A stretch of DNA of 64,000 nt from Prolixibacteraceae bacterium (GTDB lineage: Bacteria; Bacteroidota; Bacteroidia; Bacteroidales; Prolixibacteraceae), in the NCBI GenBank assembly GCA_019459485.1, contig JAIBEZ010000098.1, forward strand, positions 1-64,000, given 5' to 3'. Every line of letters starts with the position of its first letter. Within the stretch, counting starts at the first letter, position 1. Shown here piece by piece: positions 35,089 to 46,000 of this stretch. Both the position numbers and the translations under genes were made by a program. A model generated the notes under the pieces. That model saw nothing but the letters and a program-made list of their open reading frames with translations, did no database searches and was not told where the DNA came from.

Positions 35089-37438
35089 ATTCCATAGCAA
35101 TCTCATCAATAAACAGCCATGCAGCTTTTCCTTCGCCAACGTGGCCTTTGGGGCATTTGCCGAGATTTTGGGATACTATTTTTACAAAACTGACAGGTAT
35201 TGGGTTGAATGAAGCCGAAAAATCTTTCACTTGTTTTTCTCCTGAAAGCGGATCCACATCATTTAAGACCTCTGCCACCTTCTGGAATTTGACGCCATCA
35301 GCAGAAACAAAGAATTCCATTTTCTTTGGGAAGAAAATATAAGCACCGGCATTTTGAAGTGACCCGACCGAGATGCTGCTTATTTCAGTTGTCTGCTGCA
35401 AATCAATCACTAATTCCATGTTTGTTGCCGACCAGCCCTGCCATTCGCCGTCCTGATGGTTGGTCGTTCCGCGAATGCCGTTTACCAGTGTATATTCGCC
35501 AGAACCTTCGTAATATTCGCTGAAAGGAAACCGGTATTTTACCGGCTTAACGGTTGCTTTGTTGATGTTAAAAGATTGGCTGAATGGCTTTTCGTATGGA
35601 GTGCCATTTGCAAAAGTTATTGCCTTCAAGGTCGATGTTTTATCCAACAGAATCGGTTCTGAATAAATGGATGATAAATTCGTTGGTTCACTGCCATCGG
35701 TGGTGTAATGAATTTCTATTCCGGAAAATTCGCTGCTCAAACTCGCTGCAAGCTGTTTTTTCTCCGGATCAAACTGTGTTTTTGCCGACACCTTGTAGGC
35801 TGATTTCGAATAGTTGATTCCCAACTGGTCGTATCGTTTCATAAACAATTGAATGCGGCGCGAAAAATCTTCCCAGTTGCGAACTTCTTTCGGACTCCAA
35901 ACCGCTTCGGCCAATGCTGCAATTCGCGGAAAAGTCATGTATTCTGCATGTTTCAGGTCGGGCACATATTCTGTCCAAAGGTTTGCCTGTCCTCCCAGAA
36001 TATGTTTTGCTGCATCGGCGCTTAATTCTTCAGGAACAGGATTAAAACTGTAAACTTTACTGAGTGGCAAATAGCCGCCGATTGCCAGCGGTTCCTGATC
36101 CATTGGGCCTTGATAATAGTCGATGTAGCAATGCGAGTTCGGTGTCATCACCACATCGTGGCCCTGGTTGGCGGCATCAACGCCACCCTGAAATCCTCGC
36201 CAGCTCATAACTGTAGCTTCCGCCGGCAGTCCACCTTCCAGAATTTCGTCCCAGCCAAGCAAGATTTTACCTTTTGAATGGAGGAATTTTTCCATCCGTT
36301 TGATGAAATAACTTTGCAGTTCGTGCATGTCTTTCAGTCCTTCGGTTTTGACCCGTTTTCTACAATCCGGACATTTTTCCCATTCGGTTTTCGTTGCTTC
36401 ATCTCCCCCAATGTGAATGTATTTCGAAGGAAAAAGGTTGATTACTTCGGTCAAAACATCTTCAAGAAACATAAACGTTGAGTCTTTTCCGGCGCAATAA
36501 ATATCGGTGATGGGCCAAACGCCGCCCGGAAGCACTGTGAACGGCCCTCCGGTGCACGAATACTGAGGATAGGCTGCCAGTGCAGAAGTAACATGTGCAG
36601 GCAGTTCAATTTCGGGTACAATGGTTACAAAACGACTTTGGGCATAGGCCACCATTTCTTTGATGTCTTCCTGGGTATAAAATCCGCCGTAGGTAGCTGT
36701 TTCGCCGGGTTCCTGTTTCGGGCGGGCGTTCCAGTGCTTGTCTTTGTGGTCAACCCGCCATGCGCCAAATTCTGTCAGTTTTGGATATTTTTTGATTTCA
36801 ATCCGCCATCCCTGATCATCGACCAGGTGCAGGTGCAGTGTATTGATTTTGTGGATCGCTAGATTGTCAATCATCCGCAGAACATCTTCTTTGGGGAAGA
36901 AATGGCGCGAAACGTCGAGCATATATCCGCGCCACCTGAACGACGGACCATCCGAAATGCTGACAGCCGGAACCAGCCATTCAATTTCTATCGGGTTCAA
37001 AGCACCTTCAATTTCTATCGGAAGCAATTGACGCAAGGTCTGAATGGCATAATAAAAACCGGCAGGTTTGGAGGCTTTGATTTCGATGCGGTTTTCCGAT
37101 ACTTCCAGCGAATAGGCTTCGGGTCCCATCACCGGATCCGTTCTGAAATAAACCTGGTTTGAGCCCTCGTCGCCACCCACAATAATATCCAGATTGTATC
37201 CTGAAGCTTTTTCGAACAGATCGGTAAATCCATCAGCAATTACTTTTTGGTCAACACTTTCGACCACCAGTCGGGTGCTTTTTTTGAATTTGAAAGACGA
37301 TTCGCCCAAAATCATTTTTTGAGGTTGGGGGATGAGCGTAAGTTCGCTTTCAGTGAAAGTTCTATTGGGTTCGCAACCTGAAAAAACGAATGTGCAAACC
37401 AAAATAAACAGTCCGGGTAATACATTTCTACAATTCAT
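35087..37438 (-). CDS. Beta-N-acetylhexosaminidase, GH20, lipoprotein
   Basis: The 783-residue protein has a lipoprotein leader (VFSGC, Cys at about residue 22), a GH20b N-terminal domain, and a GH20 barrel with WRGYMLDVSRHFFPKEDVLR and the catalytic pair Asp346-Glu347 in HIGGDEATKTEW. A chitobiase-type C-terminal domain (about 580-640, IHYTTDGSEPTNLSSIYSEP) and an F5/8-type-C-like sugar-binding domain (about 650-783) follow. It removes terminal GlcNAc or GalNAc by substrate-assisted catalysis, at the cell surface or in the periplasm. Confidence 0.94.
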   Translation of the reverse strand: MNCRNVLPGLFILVCTFVFSGCEPNRTFTESELTLIPQPQKMILGESSFKFKKSTRLVVESVDQKVIADGFTDLFEKASGYNLDIIVGGDEGSNQVYFRTDPVMGPEAYSLEVSENRIEIKASKPAGFYYAIQTLRQLLPIEIEGALNPIEIEWLVPAVSISDGPSFRWRGYMLDVSRHFFPKEDVLRMIDNLAIHKINTLHLHLVDDQGWRIEIKKYPKLTEFGAWRVDHKDKHWNARPKQEPGETATYGGFYTQEDIKEMVAYAQSRFVTIVPEIELPAHVTSALAAYPQYSCTGGPFTVLPGGVWPITDIYCAGKDSTFMFLEDVLTEVINLFPSKYIHIGGDEATKTEWEKCPDCRKRVKTEGLKDMHELQSYFIKRMEKFLHSKGKILLGWDEILEGGLPAEATVMSWRGFQGGVDAANQGHDVVMTPNSHCYIDYYQGPMDQEPLAIGGYLPLSKVYSFNPVPEELSADAAKHILGGQANLWTEYVPDLKHAEYMTFPRIAALAEAVWSPKEVRNWEDFSRRIQLFMKRYDQLGINYSKSAYKVSAKTQFDPEKKQLAASLSSEFSGIEIHYTTDGSEPTNLSSIYSEPILLDKTSTLKAITFANGTPYEKPFSQSFNINKATVKPVKYRFPFSEYYEGSGEYTLVNGIRGTTNHQDGEWQGWSATNMELVIDLQQTTEISSISVGSLQNAGAYIFFPKKMEFFVSADGVKFQKVAEVLNDVDPLSGEKQVKDFSASFNPIPVSFVKIVSQNLGKCPKGHVGEGKAAWLFIDEIAME

Positions 37439-37617
37439 TTTTCAAACTTAATGAGTGATTGATCCTGAAGCAGTTTCAAATGGCAAGATAGCACAATATG
37501 AGCAATTGTAAAAGAATGGATTTGAGAGTTTGCAGCGTATCAATAATTGTCTGTTTATTTTCAACTTAAAAATTGCTTTATTTGTTATCTGCACCAAAGC
37601 TAAAAAATTCAAACAAT

Positions 37618-40272
37618 ATGACAGCCAAGTTAATTTCCATCATTCTGATTTCCTTACTTTTCTTTTCTTGCGGCAAAAAACCTGTGCTCATTAAAAATCC
37701 TGAACGACAGGCCGATATCCAGCGTATGCTGACCGTTCAGAAAGAACTGACTTCGAATAGTCAGATTCCAATCTGGGATATTTTTGACCAGCAACTTACT
37801 CACGAAGAAAAACAAGCGTTGGAATTTTTATACGCATACATGCCGTTGAGCGATCTGGCAGATTATAAGTCAGATTTTTTCCTGAAGAATACACAATTTA
37901 GCCTGAAAGCCCGGCAGGAAATGCCTTGGGGAAAGACTATTCCGGAGGAGGAATTTCTGCACTTTGTGCTGCCTTTGCGCGTGAACAACGAAAACCTCGA
38001 CAATTTCAGGGAAGTGATGTACGACGAAATCACCCAACGCGTGAAAGGTATGGACATGAAACAGGCTGCACTGGAAATCAACCACTGGTGCCACGAAAAG
38101 GTGAATTACCGCGGAACCGATTCGCGAACCAGCGCACCGCTCAGCACTGTGAAAAAGACTTTCGGACGTTGCGGCGAAGAATCTACTTTCACCGTTACCG
38201 CCATGCGAACCGCAGGAATTCCTGCCCGCCAGGTTTATACGCCGCGTTGGGCGCATTCCGACGACAACCATGCCTGGGTGGAAGTCTGGATCGACGGAAA
38301 ATGGAATTACCTGGGCGCCTGCGAACCTGATGTTGATTTGAACATGGGGTGGTTCAGCGAGCCTGCCACACGAATTATGCTGGTTCATACCCGCGCTTAT
38401 GGCCATTATCTGGGAGGCGAAAACGTGATTGTTGGAGAAGACCGTTTTTCTGAATTGAACCTGAGTCCAAATTATGCCACGACCAAAAAGATTACGATTT
38501 CAGTAAAAAAAGACGACGGAACGCCTGCCGACAGCGCGAAAGTGGAATTTCAGTTGTACAACTACGCCGAATATTACCCGATTGCAAAAGCATTTACAAA
38601 TACTGACGGAACAACCAGCCTGATAACCGGAATGGGCGATCTGATAGTTTGGGCAGCCAAAGACGGAAAGTTTGCCTATCAAAAACTTTCGGTGCCGGAA
38701 ACTGATACCCTCGAACTGGTGCTCAACCAAACGGTTCCCGCAAATAAAAGTGAATCATTCGATTTGGTTCCGCCACATGCAGCCAAAGTGAAGCTGAATG
38801 TGACAGAAACCGCCCGCAAGGAAAATGATCGTCGTTTAGCGCTCGAAGATTCGATCCGGAATGCGACAATGGCCACTTTTAAAGATTCTGTTTGGATTGC
38901 AGAATTTGCAGCCAAAACAAAACTTCCGGCTGACACCATCGCCCGGTTCATTAAATTAAGCTACGGAAACTGGGATCAGATTTCGGCTTACCTTGAAAAG
39001 AACGCGGCATCGTATCGCAGCAACGTGCTCGAATTGGCGATTCAAATTGCCGACAAAGATTACAGCGATGCACTGGAATCCATTCTGACCGATCATTTGG
39101 TGCAAACAACTCAATCCGGAGCACAAAAGTTAGTTCCTTCGAAAGAACTGTTTACCCGGTATGTTTTGTCGCCCCGGATTGCACTTGAAAACCTGAGTCC
39201 ATGGCGGAGCTTCCTGAGCAATGCTTTTGGCGCTGAAATGGCGCAATCGACAAGAAACGACATTTCTGTTCTGACCAGCTGGATTCGTGAAAACATCCGA
39301 ATTAATACTGTTGCCAATCTTCATTCACGTGCACCCATTTCGCCCATTGGCGTTTACAATCTTCGGGTGGCCGATCTCGATTCAAGAGATATCTTCTTTG
39401 TAGCCGCCTGTCGTACCTTTGGTATTCCGGCGCGTTTAAATCCTGAAACCCAGATTCCGGAGTACAATAAAAATGGCGAATGGTTGCGTGCCGGTTTCGA
39501 TCCCGCAGCAATTACGCAGCCAGATAAAGGTTTGCTGAAACTGACAGATAAAAACAATCCGGTGGTTCCGCAATATTACCTTCACTACACCATTGGTTTC
39601 CTGAAAGATGGATTTTACCGCACCCTCGAATTTCCTGAAGGCGGCAGTCTGACCAATCAGGAAAAGCCAGTCGAACTGGAAGTTGGCCAATATTCGCTTG
39701 TTACCGGCAACCGCCAGGAAGATGGCTCGGTGCTGAGCCAGATGACTTTTTTCAGTATCGAAAAGGGAAAAGTTACAACTGTTCCGGTTGAATTGCGCAA
39801 ACAGGCCGGCGAGCTGAAACCTTCCGGAAAACTGAATCTGGAGCAACTGAATCTTGAAAAAGAGGGGAAAGTCGTGAGTTTATCGTCGCTGGTTGCCGGA
39901 AATTATTCTGTGCTGGTAGTTCTCGATCCGGACAAAGAACCTTCAAAACACATCCTGAATGATTTGGGTCCGTATGTCGATCATTTTAACAAGTGGGGCG
40001 GACAATTTGTGTTTGCCATGCCCGCAGAAAAAGCCGGACAGGCAGGTGTGCTGAAAACTTATCAGTTGCCGGCAAAAATGGAAAGCGGCATTGATCCTGA
40101 CGATCAGATCCTGAATGCGATATCAGCTATTTATGGTTCAGGACTCAAAGACAAACTGCCTTTGGTGCTATTCTGCGATGCTTCCGGAAATGTGTACCTG
40201 TTTTCTTCAGGCTACAAAATTGGCATGGGCGAGCAATTGCTTAAAGTGATTTCGGCCATCGAATCGAAGTGA
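37618..40272 (+). CDS. Lipoprotein with two transglutaminase-like domains
   Basis: The start is placed at ATG 37618 (884 residues), which gives a lipoprotein leader ending LLFFSC (Cys18). The first transglutaminase-like domain has the full triad: Cys185 in GRCGEES, His218 in DDNHAWVEVW and Asp238 in CEPDVD. A carboxypeptidase-regulatory-like domain follows (about 295-370). A second, weaker transglutaminase-like region near residue 590 (DSRDIFFVAACRTFGIPARL) has a different surround and may lack the triad. Proteins of this type act as peptidases or amidases on peptides or cell-wall material outside the cytoplasm; the true substrate is unknown. Confidence 0.82.
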   Translation: MTAKLISIILISLLFFSCGKKPVLIKNPERQADIQRMLTVQKELTSNSQIPIWDIFDQQLTHEEKQALEFLYAYMPLSDLADYKSDFFLKNTQFSLKARQEMPWGKTIPEEEFLHFVLPLRVNNENLDNFREVMYDEITQRVKGMDMKQAALEINHWCHEKVNYRGTDSRTSAPLSTVKKTFGRCGEESTFTVTAMRTAGIPARQVYTPRWAHSDDNHAWVEVWIDGKWNYLGACEPDVDLNMGWFSEPATRIMLVHTRAYGHYLGGENVIVGEDRFSELNLSPNYATTKKITISVKKDDGTPADSAKVEFQLYNYAEYYPIAKAFTNTDGTTSLITGMGDLIVWAAKDGKFAYQKLSVPETDTLELVLNQTVPANKSESFDLVPPHAAKVKLNVTETARKENDRRLALEDSIRNATMATFKDSVWIAEFAAKTKLPADTIARFIKLSYGNWDQISAYLEKNAASYRSNVLELAIQIADKDYSDALESILTDHLVQTTQSGAQKLVPSKELFTRYVLSPRIALENLSPWRSFLSNAFGAEMAQSTRNDISVLTSWIRENIRINTVANLHSRAPISPIGVYNLRVADLDSRDIFFVAACRTFGIPARLNPETQIPEYNKNGEWLRAGFDPAAITQPDKGLLKLTDKNNPVVPQYYLHYTIGFLKDGFYRTLEFPEGGSLTNQEKPVELEVGQYSLVTGNRQEDGSVLSQMTFFSIEKGKVTTVPVELRKQAGELKPSGKLNLEQLNLEKEGKVVSLSSLVAGNYSVLVVLDPDKEPSKHILNDLGPYVDHFNKWGGQFVFAMPAEKAGQAGVLKTYQLPAKMESGIDPDDQILNAISAIYGSGLKDKLPLVLFCDASGNVYLFSSGYKIGMGEQLLKVISAIESK

Positions 40273-40373
40273 AAACCAGTTGAACTGAAAGCTAATTGAA
40301 GTTAGCAACAGTCAATTGGAGTAGTAACAAAAATCTGAGTTGAAAATCTGATCTGGTTTGCATGAAACAAGAA

Positions 40374-41603
40374 TCAATTTTCGGCGATATCATAAACCAT
40401 CAGCGAATTGCCATGCCGCAGGTAAAGCTTGCGGTTGTGGATTACTGGGTGTGCCCAGTGTTCGCCGGTTCCCTGCGAAATATCGAATTTGCTTTTGATG
40501 GTAAAATGGTCGGGGCTCATGTCAACCAAAGCTAACTGCCCTTTTTCGCTGTAGCAATAGTACAATCCGTCGGCAAAAATAATAACACCATTGCCAAATT
40601 CAGCCGAGATTAATTTTTCATTTCCGGTTCTTGTGTCCACAGCGTACCAGTCGTTTTTTCGGTAGGTTGACCCATAGATAAACCCATCATTAATGATGAT
40701 TCCTCCCATCAGGTTCTGAAGTTTTTCATTTCTCCAGAGTTGTTCAACATTTTTTCCGTCGGCGGATAATTTTAAGGCCACCGTTCCGGAGTTTTTTTCG
40801 CCCGACGCGCTCGAACAATAAATCACTCCATCAATATAAACCGGCGAATTGGCGTGTATTTTATTTCTTTGCTGCTGCTCGGTTCGCCAGTATAATTCAC
40901 CGGTCTCGGCGTCAAGTCCGATCACCGACATGGCGGTCATCGTTACAATCAGCTTAGTGCCGTTATGATTTACAATTACCGGAGAGCAATAGGCCGCCGG
41001 TTCACCATATCCTTTGCTCGTCCAGATTGTTTCACCTGTAAACCTGTTCAATGCAACCACATTGTTTTCTTTTCCGCCCGGCGTGCAAATAATGCGGTCG
41101 CCATCAACCAGCAACGATTCGGTCATGCCCCATTGAATATTAGAGGCGCCAAATCTTTTCAGCAGATCGACCGACCATTTTATAGCACCTGTCAGTGCAT
41201 CGAAACAATAAACAATTCCCTGTCCGCTTTCAAGATAAACCAATTTGCCAACCACCGTTGGAGTCGATCGTGGACCGGTATAATTTGTAAACCACTCCAA
41301 TCCATATTCTTTTTTCCACAGGAGATTGCCTTTCATATCAAAAGAATAAAGGATTCCGATGGTATCGGGCATTCCGGTTGTGAAAAGTCTTTCTTCTCCA
41401 ATACCAACGGAACTGTGCCCGGCCCCGAGCCCATCAAAAGACCACAATAAGGTTGGACCGCCTTCAGGCCAATCTTTCAATAAATTTTTATCAGAATAAA
41501 TACCATCTCGGTTAGGGCCGCGCCAATTCAAATAATCGGGGCTGTTTGTAAATGAAAGAAGGGTAAACAAACCGAAAAACAGGATCAACTTATCTTTTGC
41601 CAT
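40374..41603 (-). CDS. PQQ-binding-like beta-propeller protein, exported
   Basis: The start is placed at ATG 41603, which gives 409 residues beginning with a signal peptide (MAKDKLILFFGLFTLLSFTN); the frame reaches 41774 but the extension lacks leader features. The body is a WD/PQQ-type propeller: WRGPNRDGIYSDKNLLKDWP, repeated blades with GKLVYLESGQGIVYCFDALT and GAIKW, and DAETGELYWRTEQ. Proteins with this start are common in Bacteroidota and Planctomycetota and resemble alcohol-dehydrogenase propellers or BamB; the usual PQQ-enzyme active-site residues are not evident to me. Function is unknown. Confidence 0.8.
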   Translation of the reverse strand: MAKDKLILFFGLFTLLSFTNSPDYLNWRGPNRDGIYSDKNLLKDWPEGGPTLLWSFDGLGAGHSSVGIGEERLFTTGMPDTIGILYSFDMKGNLLWKKEYGLEWFTNYTGPRSTPTVVGKLVYLESGQGIVYCFDALTGAIKWSVDLLKRFGASNIQWGMTESLLVDGDRIICTPGGKENNVVALNRFTGETIWTSKGYGEPAAYCSPVIVNHNGTKLIVTMTAMSVIGLDAETGELYWRTEQQQRNKIHANSPVYIDGVIYCSSASGEKNSGTVALKLSADGKNVEQLWRNEKLQNLMGGIIINDGFIYGSTYRKNDWYAVDTRTGNEKLISAEFGNGVIIFADGLYYCYSEKGQLALVDMSPDHFTIKSKFDISQGTGEHWAHPVIHNRKLYLRHGNSLMVYDIAEN

Positions 41604-41776
41604 GGGATTTTCGTTAAATTTTCTGAATAAAACTAGAAAATAACCCTGAATAAACAAATCGGAAAGAGAATTTTCAGCGATATGTTTAATTAGCAACTTA
41701 GCCAATTGTGCGATGGTTTCTGAGAAACAATTCACCGTCAGGTGGAGTGTCTTAAAAAGTCTTATTTGTTTCATCC

Positions 41777-41821
41777 GCGTGATTATTATTTAATAATTTT
41801 ACCTTTGCAAAATTATCACGC
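41777..41821 (+). promoter_or_regulatory. Candidate promoter/operator of the second RND pump
   Basis: GCGTGAT (41777-41783) and ATCACGC (41815-41821) are inverse complements that bracket a consensus -7 box, TACCTTTG (41800-41807), about 115 bp upstream of the adaptor start. A repressor dimer binding here would cover the promoter. No good -33 box is seen. The rest of the 319-bp gap 41604-41922 holds no gene that I can see. Confidence 0.4.
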
Positions 41822-41922
41822 AAGCGCTTTTTCTTAAAATTTCAATCTCCGGTTAAACCATCTGGACAGATAATAGTCAAAAAAACTTTAAGTTTTTTCG
41901 TTCATACAAGGAATATAAAAAA

Positions 41923-43041
41923 ATGGCAAAACAATCAAGGAATTCCATCAGGATTACAATTACTATTTTATTGTCAATTGTTATCGCAGGGATCATTTTC
42001 TATCCCAAAATTAAAACGATATTTAAGTCCAAGTCAGAACAAGGTGCAATGGGCATGGATCGCAGAGGCCAACAGCCATTGTTTGCCAGCGGATATATTT
42101 TGGTTCCCACCGAAATGGACGAAATGATATACAGCACCGCCTCCCTTTTGCCGGAGGAGGAGGTCGATCTGGCGTTTGAAACCCAGGGTAAAGTGGTGGG
42201 TATATTTTTTCAGGAAGGCACCCGGGTAAAGAAAGGGCAGCTGTTGGCAAAAATAAATGACAAGCCCTTGCAGGCGCAACTGCTCAAATTGCGGTCACAA
42301 ATTAAACTGGTTGAAGAACGGGAATTCAGGCAGCGGCAATTACTCGACCGCGATGCGATCAGCCGCGAAAGTTATGATCAGGTTGTGACCGAATTGGAAA
42401 CTCTGAAGGCCGATGTGATGCTGGTGGAAGCCAGAATTGCCGAAACCGAATTGAGGGCTCCCTTTAATGGAACGGTAGGTTTACGCATGATTAGTGAAGG
42501 CGCTTATGCCTCCACACAAACAAGAATTGTTAAACTGGTAAAGTTCAGTCCTTTAAAAATCGAATTTTCCATTCCTGAACGCTACGCCGATGAAATTGTT
42601 CCGGGATTCCCCATTACCTTTGAAATTGATGGTTTCAGCGAAACATTTCAGGCCAAGGTATATGCCATTGAACCGAAGGTGAATATGAACACCCGCACCA
42701 TTGTTGCGAGGGCATTGTACGCCAACACCAAAGAAGAACTCAAGCCCGGACGGTTTGCAAGTGTAAAAGCAAGGTTGTCGCAGATTGAAAATGCTGTATC
42801 TATTCCAACCCAGGCGCTGATTCCTGAAATGTCAGGGGAAAAAGTGTTCATCTTTAAAAATGGCAGGGCAAAAGAAGTAAAGGTTACAACCGGGCTTCGC
42901 ACAGAATCACATATACAGATAAGGACAGGGCTCGAATTTGGCGATACGCTGCTTACCACGGCAACCTTGCAACTTAGGGACGATCTTGCTGTTCAGCTCG
43001 ATACGTTGGTTACCAATCAACATTCAGTAAACAAATTATAA
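41923..43041 (+). CDS. HAE1-type RND efflux adaptor
   Basis: The 372-residue protein has a membrane anchor (residues about 9-26), lipoyl-type halves (VDLAFETQGKVVGIFFQEGT and LRAPFNGTVGLRMISEG) around a short helical hairpin, and barrel and membrane-proximal domains (SIPTQALIPEMSGEKVFIFK). Its TAA stop overlaps the ATG of the permease gene by one base, so the two are translationally coupled. Confidence 0.9.
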   Translation: MAKQSRNSIRITITILLSIVIAGIIFYPKIKTIFKSKSEQGAMGMDRRGQQPLFASGYILVPTEMDEMIYSTASLLPEEEVDLAFETQGKVVGIFFQEGTRVKKGQLLAKINDKPLQAQLLKLRSQIKLVEEREFRQRQLLDRDAISRESYDQVVTELETLKADVMLVEARIAETELRAPFNGTVGLRMISEGAYASTQTRIVKLVKFSPLKIEFSIPERYADEIVPGFPITFEIDGFSETFQAKVYAIEPKVNMNTRTIVARALYANTKEELKPGRFASVKARLSQIENAVSIPTQALIPEMSGEKVFIFKNGRAKEVKVTTGLRTESHIQIRTGLEFGDTLLTTATLQLRDDLAVQLDTLVTNQHSVNKL

Positions 43042-46000
43042 TGAGCCTTTCATCTACCAGCATAAAACGGCCTGTATTGGCCACGGTATTTTCACTGGTG
43101 ATCCTGCTTTTTGGGATCATTGGGATGACTTACCTCGGAATCAGGGAATTTCCCAGTGTCGATCCTCCCATTATTTCGGTGAGCACCTCTTATCCTGGAG
43201 CCAATTCGGATGTGGTAGAAACCCAGATTACCGAACCTTTGGAGCAATCCATCAATGGTATTCCGGGAATTCGAACACTGACCAGCAGCAGCAGCCAGGG
43301 AAGCAGCCGTATATCGGTTGAATTTGAACTTTCCGTTGACCTTGAAACAGCGGCCAACGATGTTCGCGACAAGGTATCACAGGCACAACGGTTTCTTCCG
43401 CGCGACTGTGATCCTCCCACGGTTTCCAAAGCCGATGCCGATGCCAGCCCAATCATGATGATTGCTGTAAAAAGTCCAAAACGCTCTTTACTCGAACTTT
43501 CTGAATTGGCCGAACTGACCTTTAAAGAGCAGTTGCAAACGGTTTCAGGAGTGAGCGCAGTAAGTATTTGGGGCGAGAAACGATTTGCCATGCGAATCTG
43601 GCTTGATCCGGCAAAACTGGCTGGCTACCAAATGACACCGCTCGATGTGCGCAATGCCATTTTACGCGAAAATGTGGAGCTTCCCGCGGGAAGTATTGAA
43701 GGAAATACCACCGAGCTAACCATCCGAACCCTGGGGTTGATGACCTCTCCTGATGAATTTAATAGCCTTATTCTCAGACAGTCGGGTGATCAGTTGATTC
43801 GGGTGCGCGATATTGGGCGGGCCGAACTGAGCCCGGAAGATTTGCGCGGGATTATGAAAATGAATGGGATTCCCATGGTGGCCACCGTAATTGTTCCGCA
43901 GCCTGGTGCCAATCACATCGAAATTGTGGATGCGGTTAAGCAACGGTTGGATTTCATTAAAAGGGACTTACCAGATGATGTGCAAATCGAGATTGGTTTT
44001 GACAACACCGAATACATACGCTCGTCGATCGATGAGGTGAAAACTACCATTTATCTGGCTTTTTTCCTGGTGGTGGTTATCATTTTTGTCTTTTTGCGTG
44101 ACTGGCGCACCACCATCATTCCCATTTTAGTAATTCCTGTTTCGCTGATTGGCTCATTTTTTATCATGTACCTGGCGGGATTTACCATCAATGTACTCAC
44201 CCTGTTGGCCATTGTGCTTTCGATCGGGTTGGTGGTTGACGATGCCATCATTATGATGGAAAACATTTATGTGAAAATTGAGCAGGGGATGACTCCGCTC
44301 AAAGCCGGGTTGGAGGGATCCCAGGAAATTTTCTTTGCCATTATTGCCACCACCATAACCCTGGTTGCGGTTTTCTTCCCCATCGTTTTTCTCGAAGGGA
44401 TGACAGGCCGTCTTTTCCGCGAGTTTAGTATTGTCATTGCCGGAGCTGTCACCATTTCATCGTTTGTGGCCCTTACTTTAACTCCGATGCTTTCCACCAA
44501 ACTGCTGAAAACCCATCATTCCAGAAGTAAGGCCTATGATTACACCGAAAAATTCTTTGTCAGGATCAACGAGGCCTACAGGCGATCGCTCGAAAATTTT
44601 ATCGGACGAAAGTATATTTCGCTGGGCATTCTCTTGTTGTCCTTTGTCCTGATTTTCATTCTCTGGAAAGTTATTCCGGCTGAAATGGCCCCCATGGAAG
44701 ACCGTTCGCAGATGAACGTCAACGTCACTTCGCCTCAGGGGGCAACGTACGAGTATAATTATGAATACGTTGAAGATATTGGGAAGCTGGTCGATAAGGT
44801 GATTCCGGAGCGGGATAAAGTAACAATGATGGTTCGCGGAGGTTGGGCATTTGTTCGGGTGGTGCTGAAACATCCCAAGGAGCGGGAGCGTTCGCAGCAG
44901 CAAATCGCCGCTGCTTTAACGGGCGAACTTCAGAAAAAAACCCAAGCCCGTGCAAATGTGATTCAGCAATCAACTTTTGGAGGACGGCGAGCCCGGCAGC
45001 CTATTCAGTATGTGCTTCAGGCACCAACGATCGATAAACTCAGGGAGGTTCTGCCTGCTTTTATGGCCGAAGTTCAGGACAATCCGACCTTCGTGATGGC
45101 AGATGTAAACATGAAATTCACCAAACCCGAACTTCAGATTGAGATTAACCGCGACAAGGCAAACCTGTTGGGGGTTTCAACCCAAAACATTGGGCAGACT
45201 CTGCAGCTAGCTCTTAGCGGGCAGCGTTTTGGCTATTTTATCATGAATGGGAAACAATATCAGATTTTGGGTGAACTGGCACGGCAGGACCGAAATCAAC
45301 CGCTTGACCTGAAATCGCTTTATGTCAGGAACGACAAGGGGGATATGCTGCAACTTGATAATTTTGTTACCCTGAAAGAGACAACTGCCCCACCCGAGCT
45401 ATACCGCTACAACCGTTTTGTTTCAGCAACCGTTTCTTCAAGTCTGGCCGACGGCCAAACCATTAGCCAGGGCATAGAAGCAATGGATCGGATTGCAGAC
45501 AAAGTGCTCGATGATTCATTTCGAACGGCTCTTGACGGCGATTCAAAAGACTTTATGGAAAGTTCTTCGAGTTTGATGTTCGCTTTTTTACTGGCCATTC
45601 TGTTGATTTTTCTGGTGCTTTCGGCCCAGTTCGAAAGCTTCAAAGATCCCTTTATTGTGATGATGACCGTTCCTTTGGCATTAACGGGCGCCCTGCTTTT
45701 TATGTGGTACTTTGATGTGACCATGAACATCTTCAGCCAGATTGGAATTATCATGCTCATCGGGCTGGTTTCGAAAAACGGTATTCTGATTGTTGAGTTT
45801 GCCAACCAGCGCAAGGAAGCCGGAATGAATAAGCTGGATGCGATCAAATATGCTTCGGCAGCACGATTCCGCCCAATTCTGATGACCAGCTTGTCAACCA
45901 TCTTGGGTATTTTGCCTCTTGCCCTGGGCTGGGGCGAAGGCGCACAAAGTCGTGTGTCGATGGGTATTTCGGTAGTTGGCGGACTTACAATTGCCACCAT

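Noticed and set aside
41604-41774. N-terminal extension of the propeller protein
   Set aside because: It would place the signal peptide in the middle of the protein.
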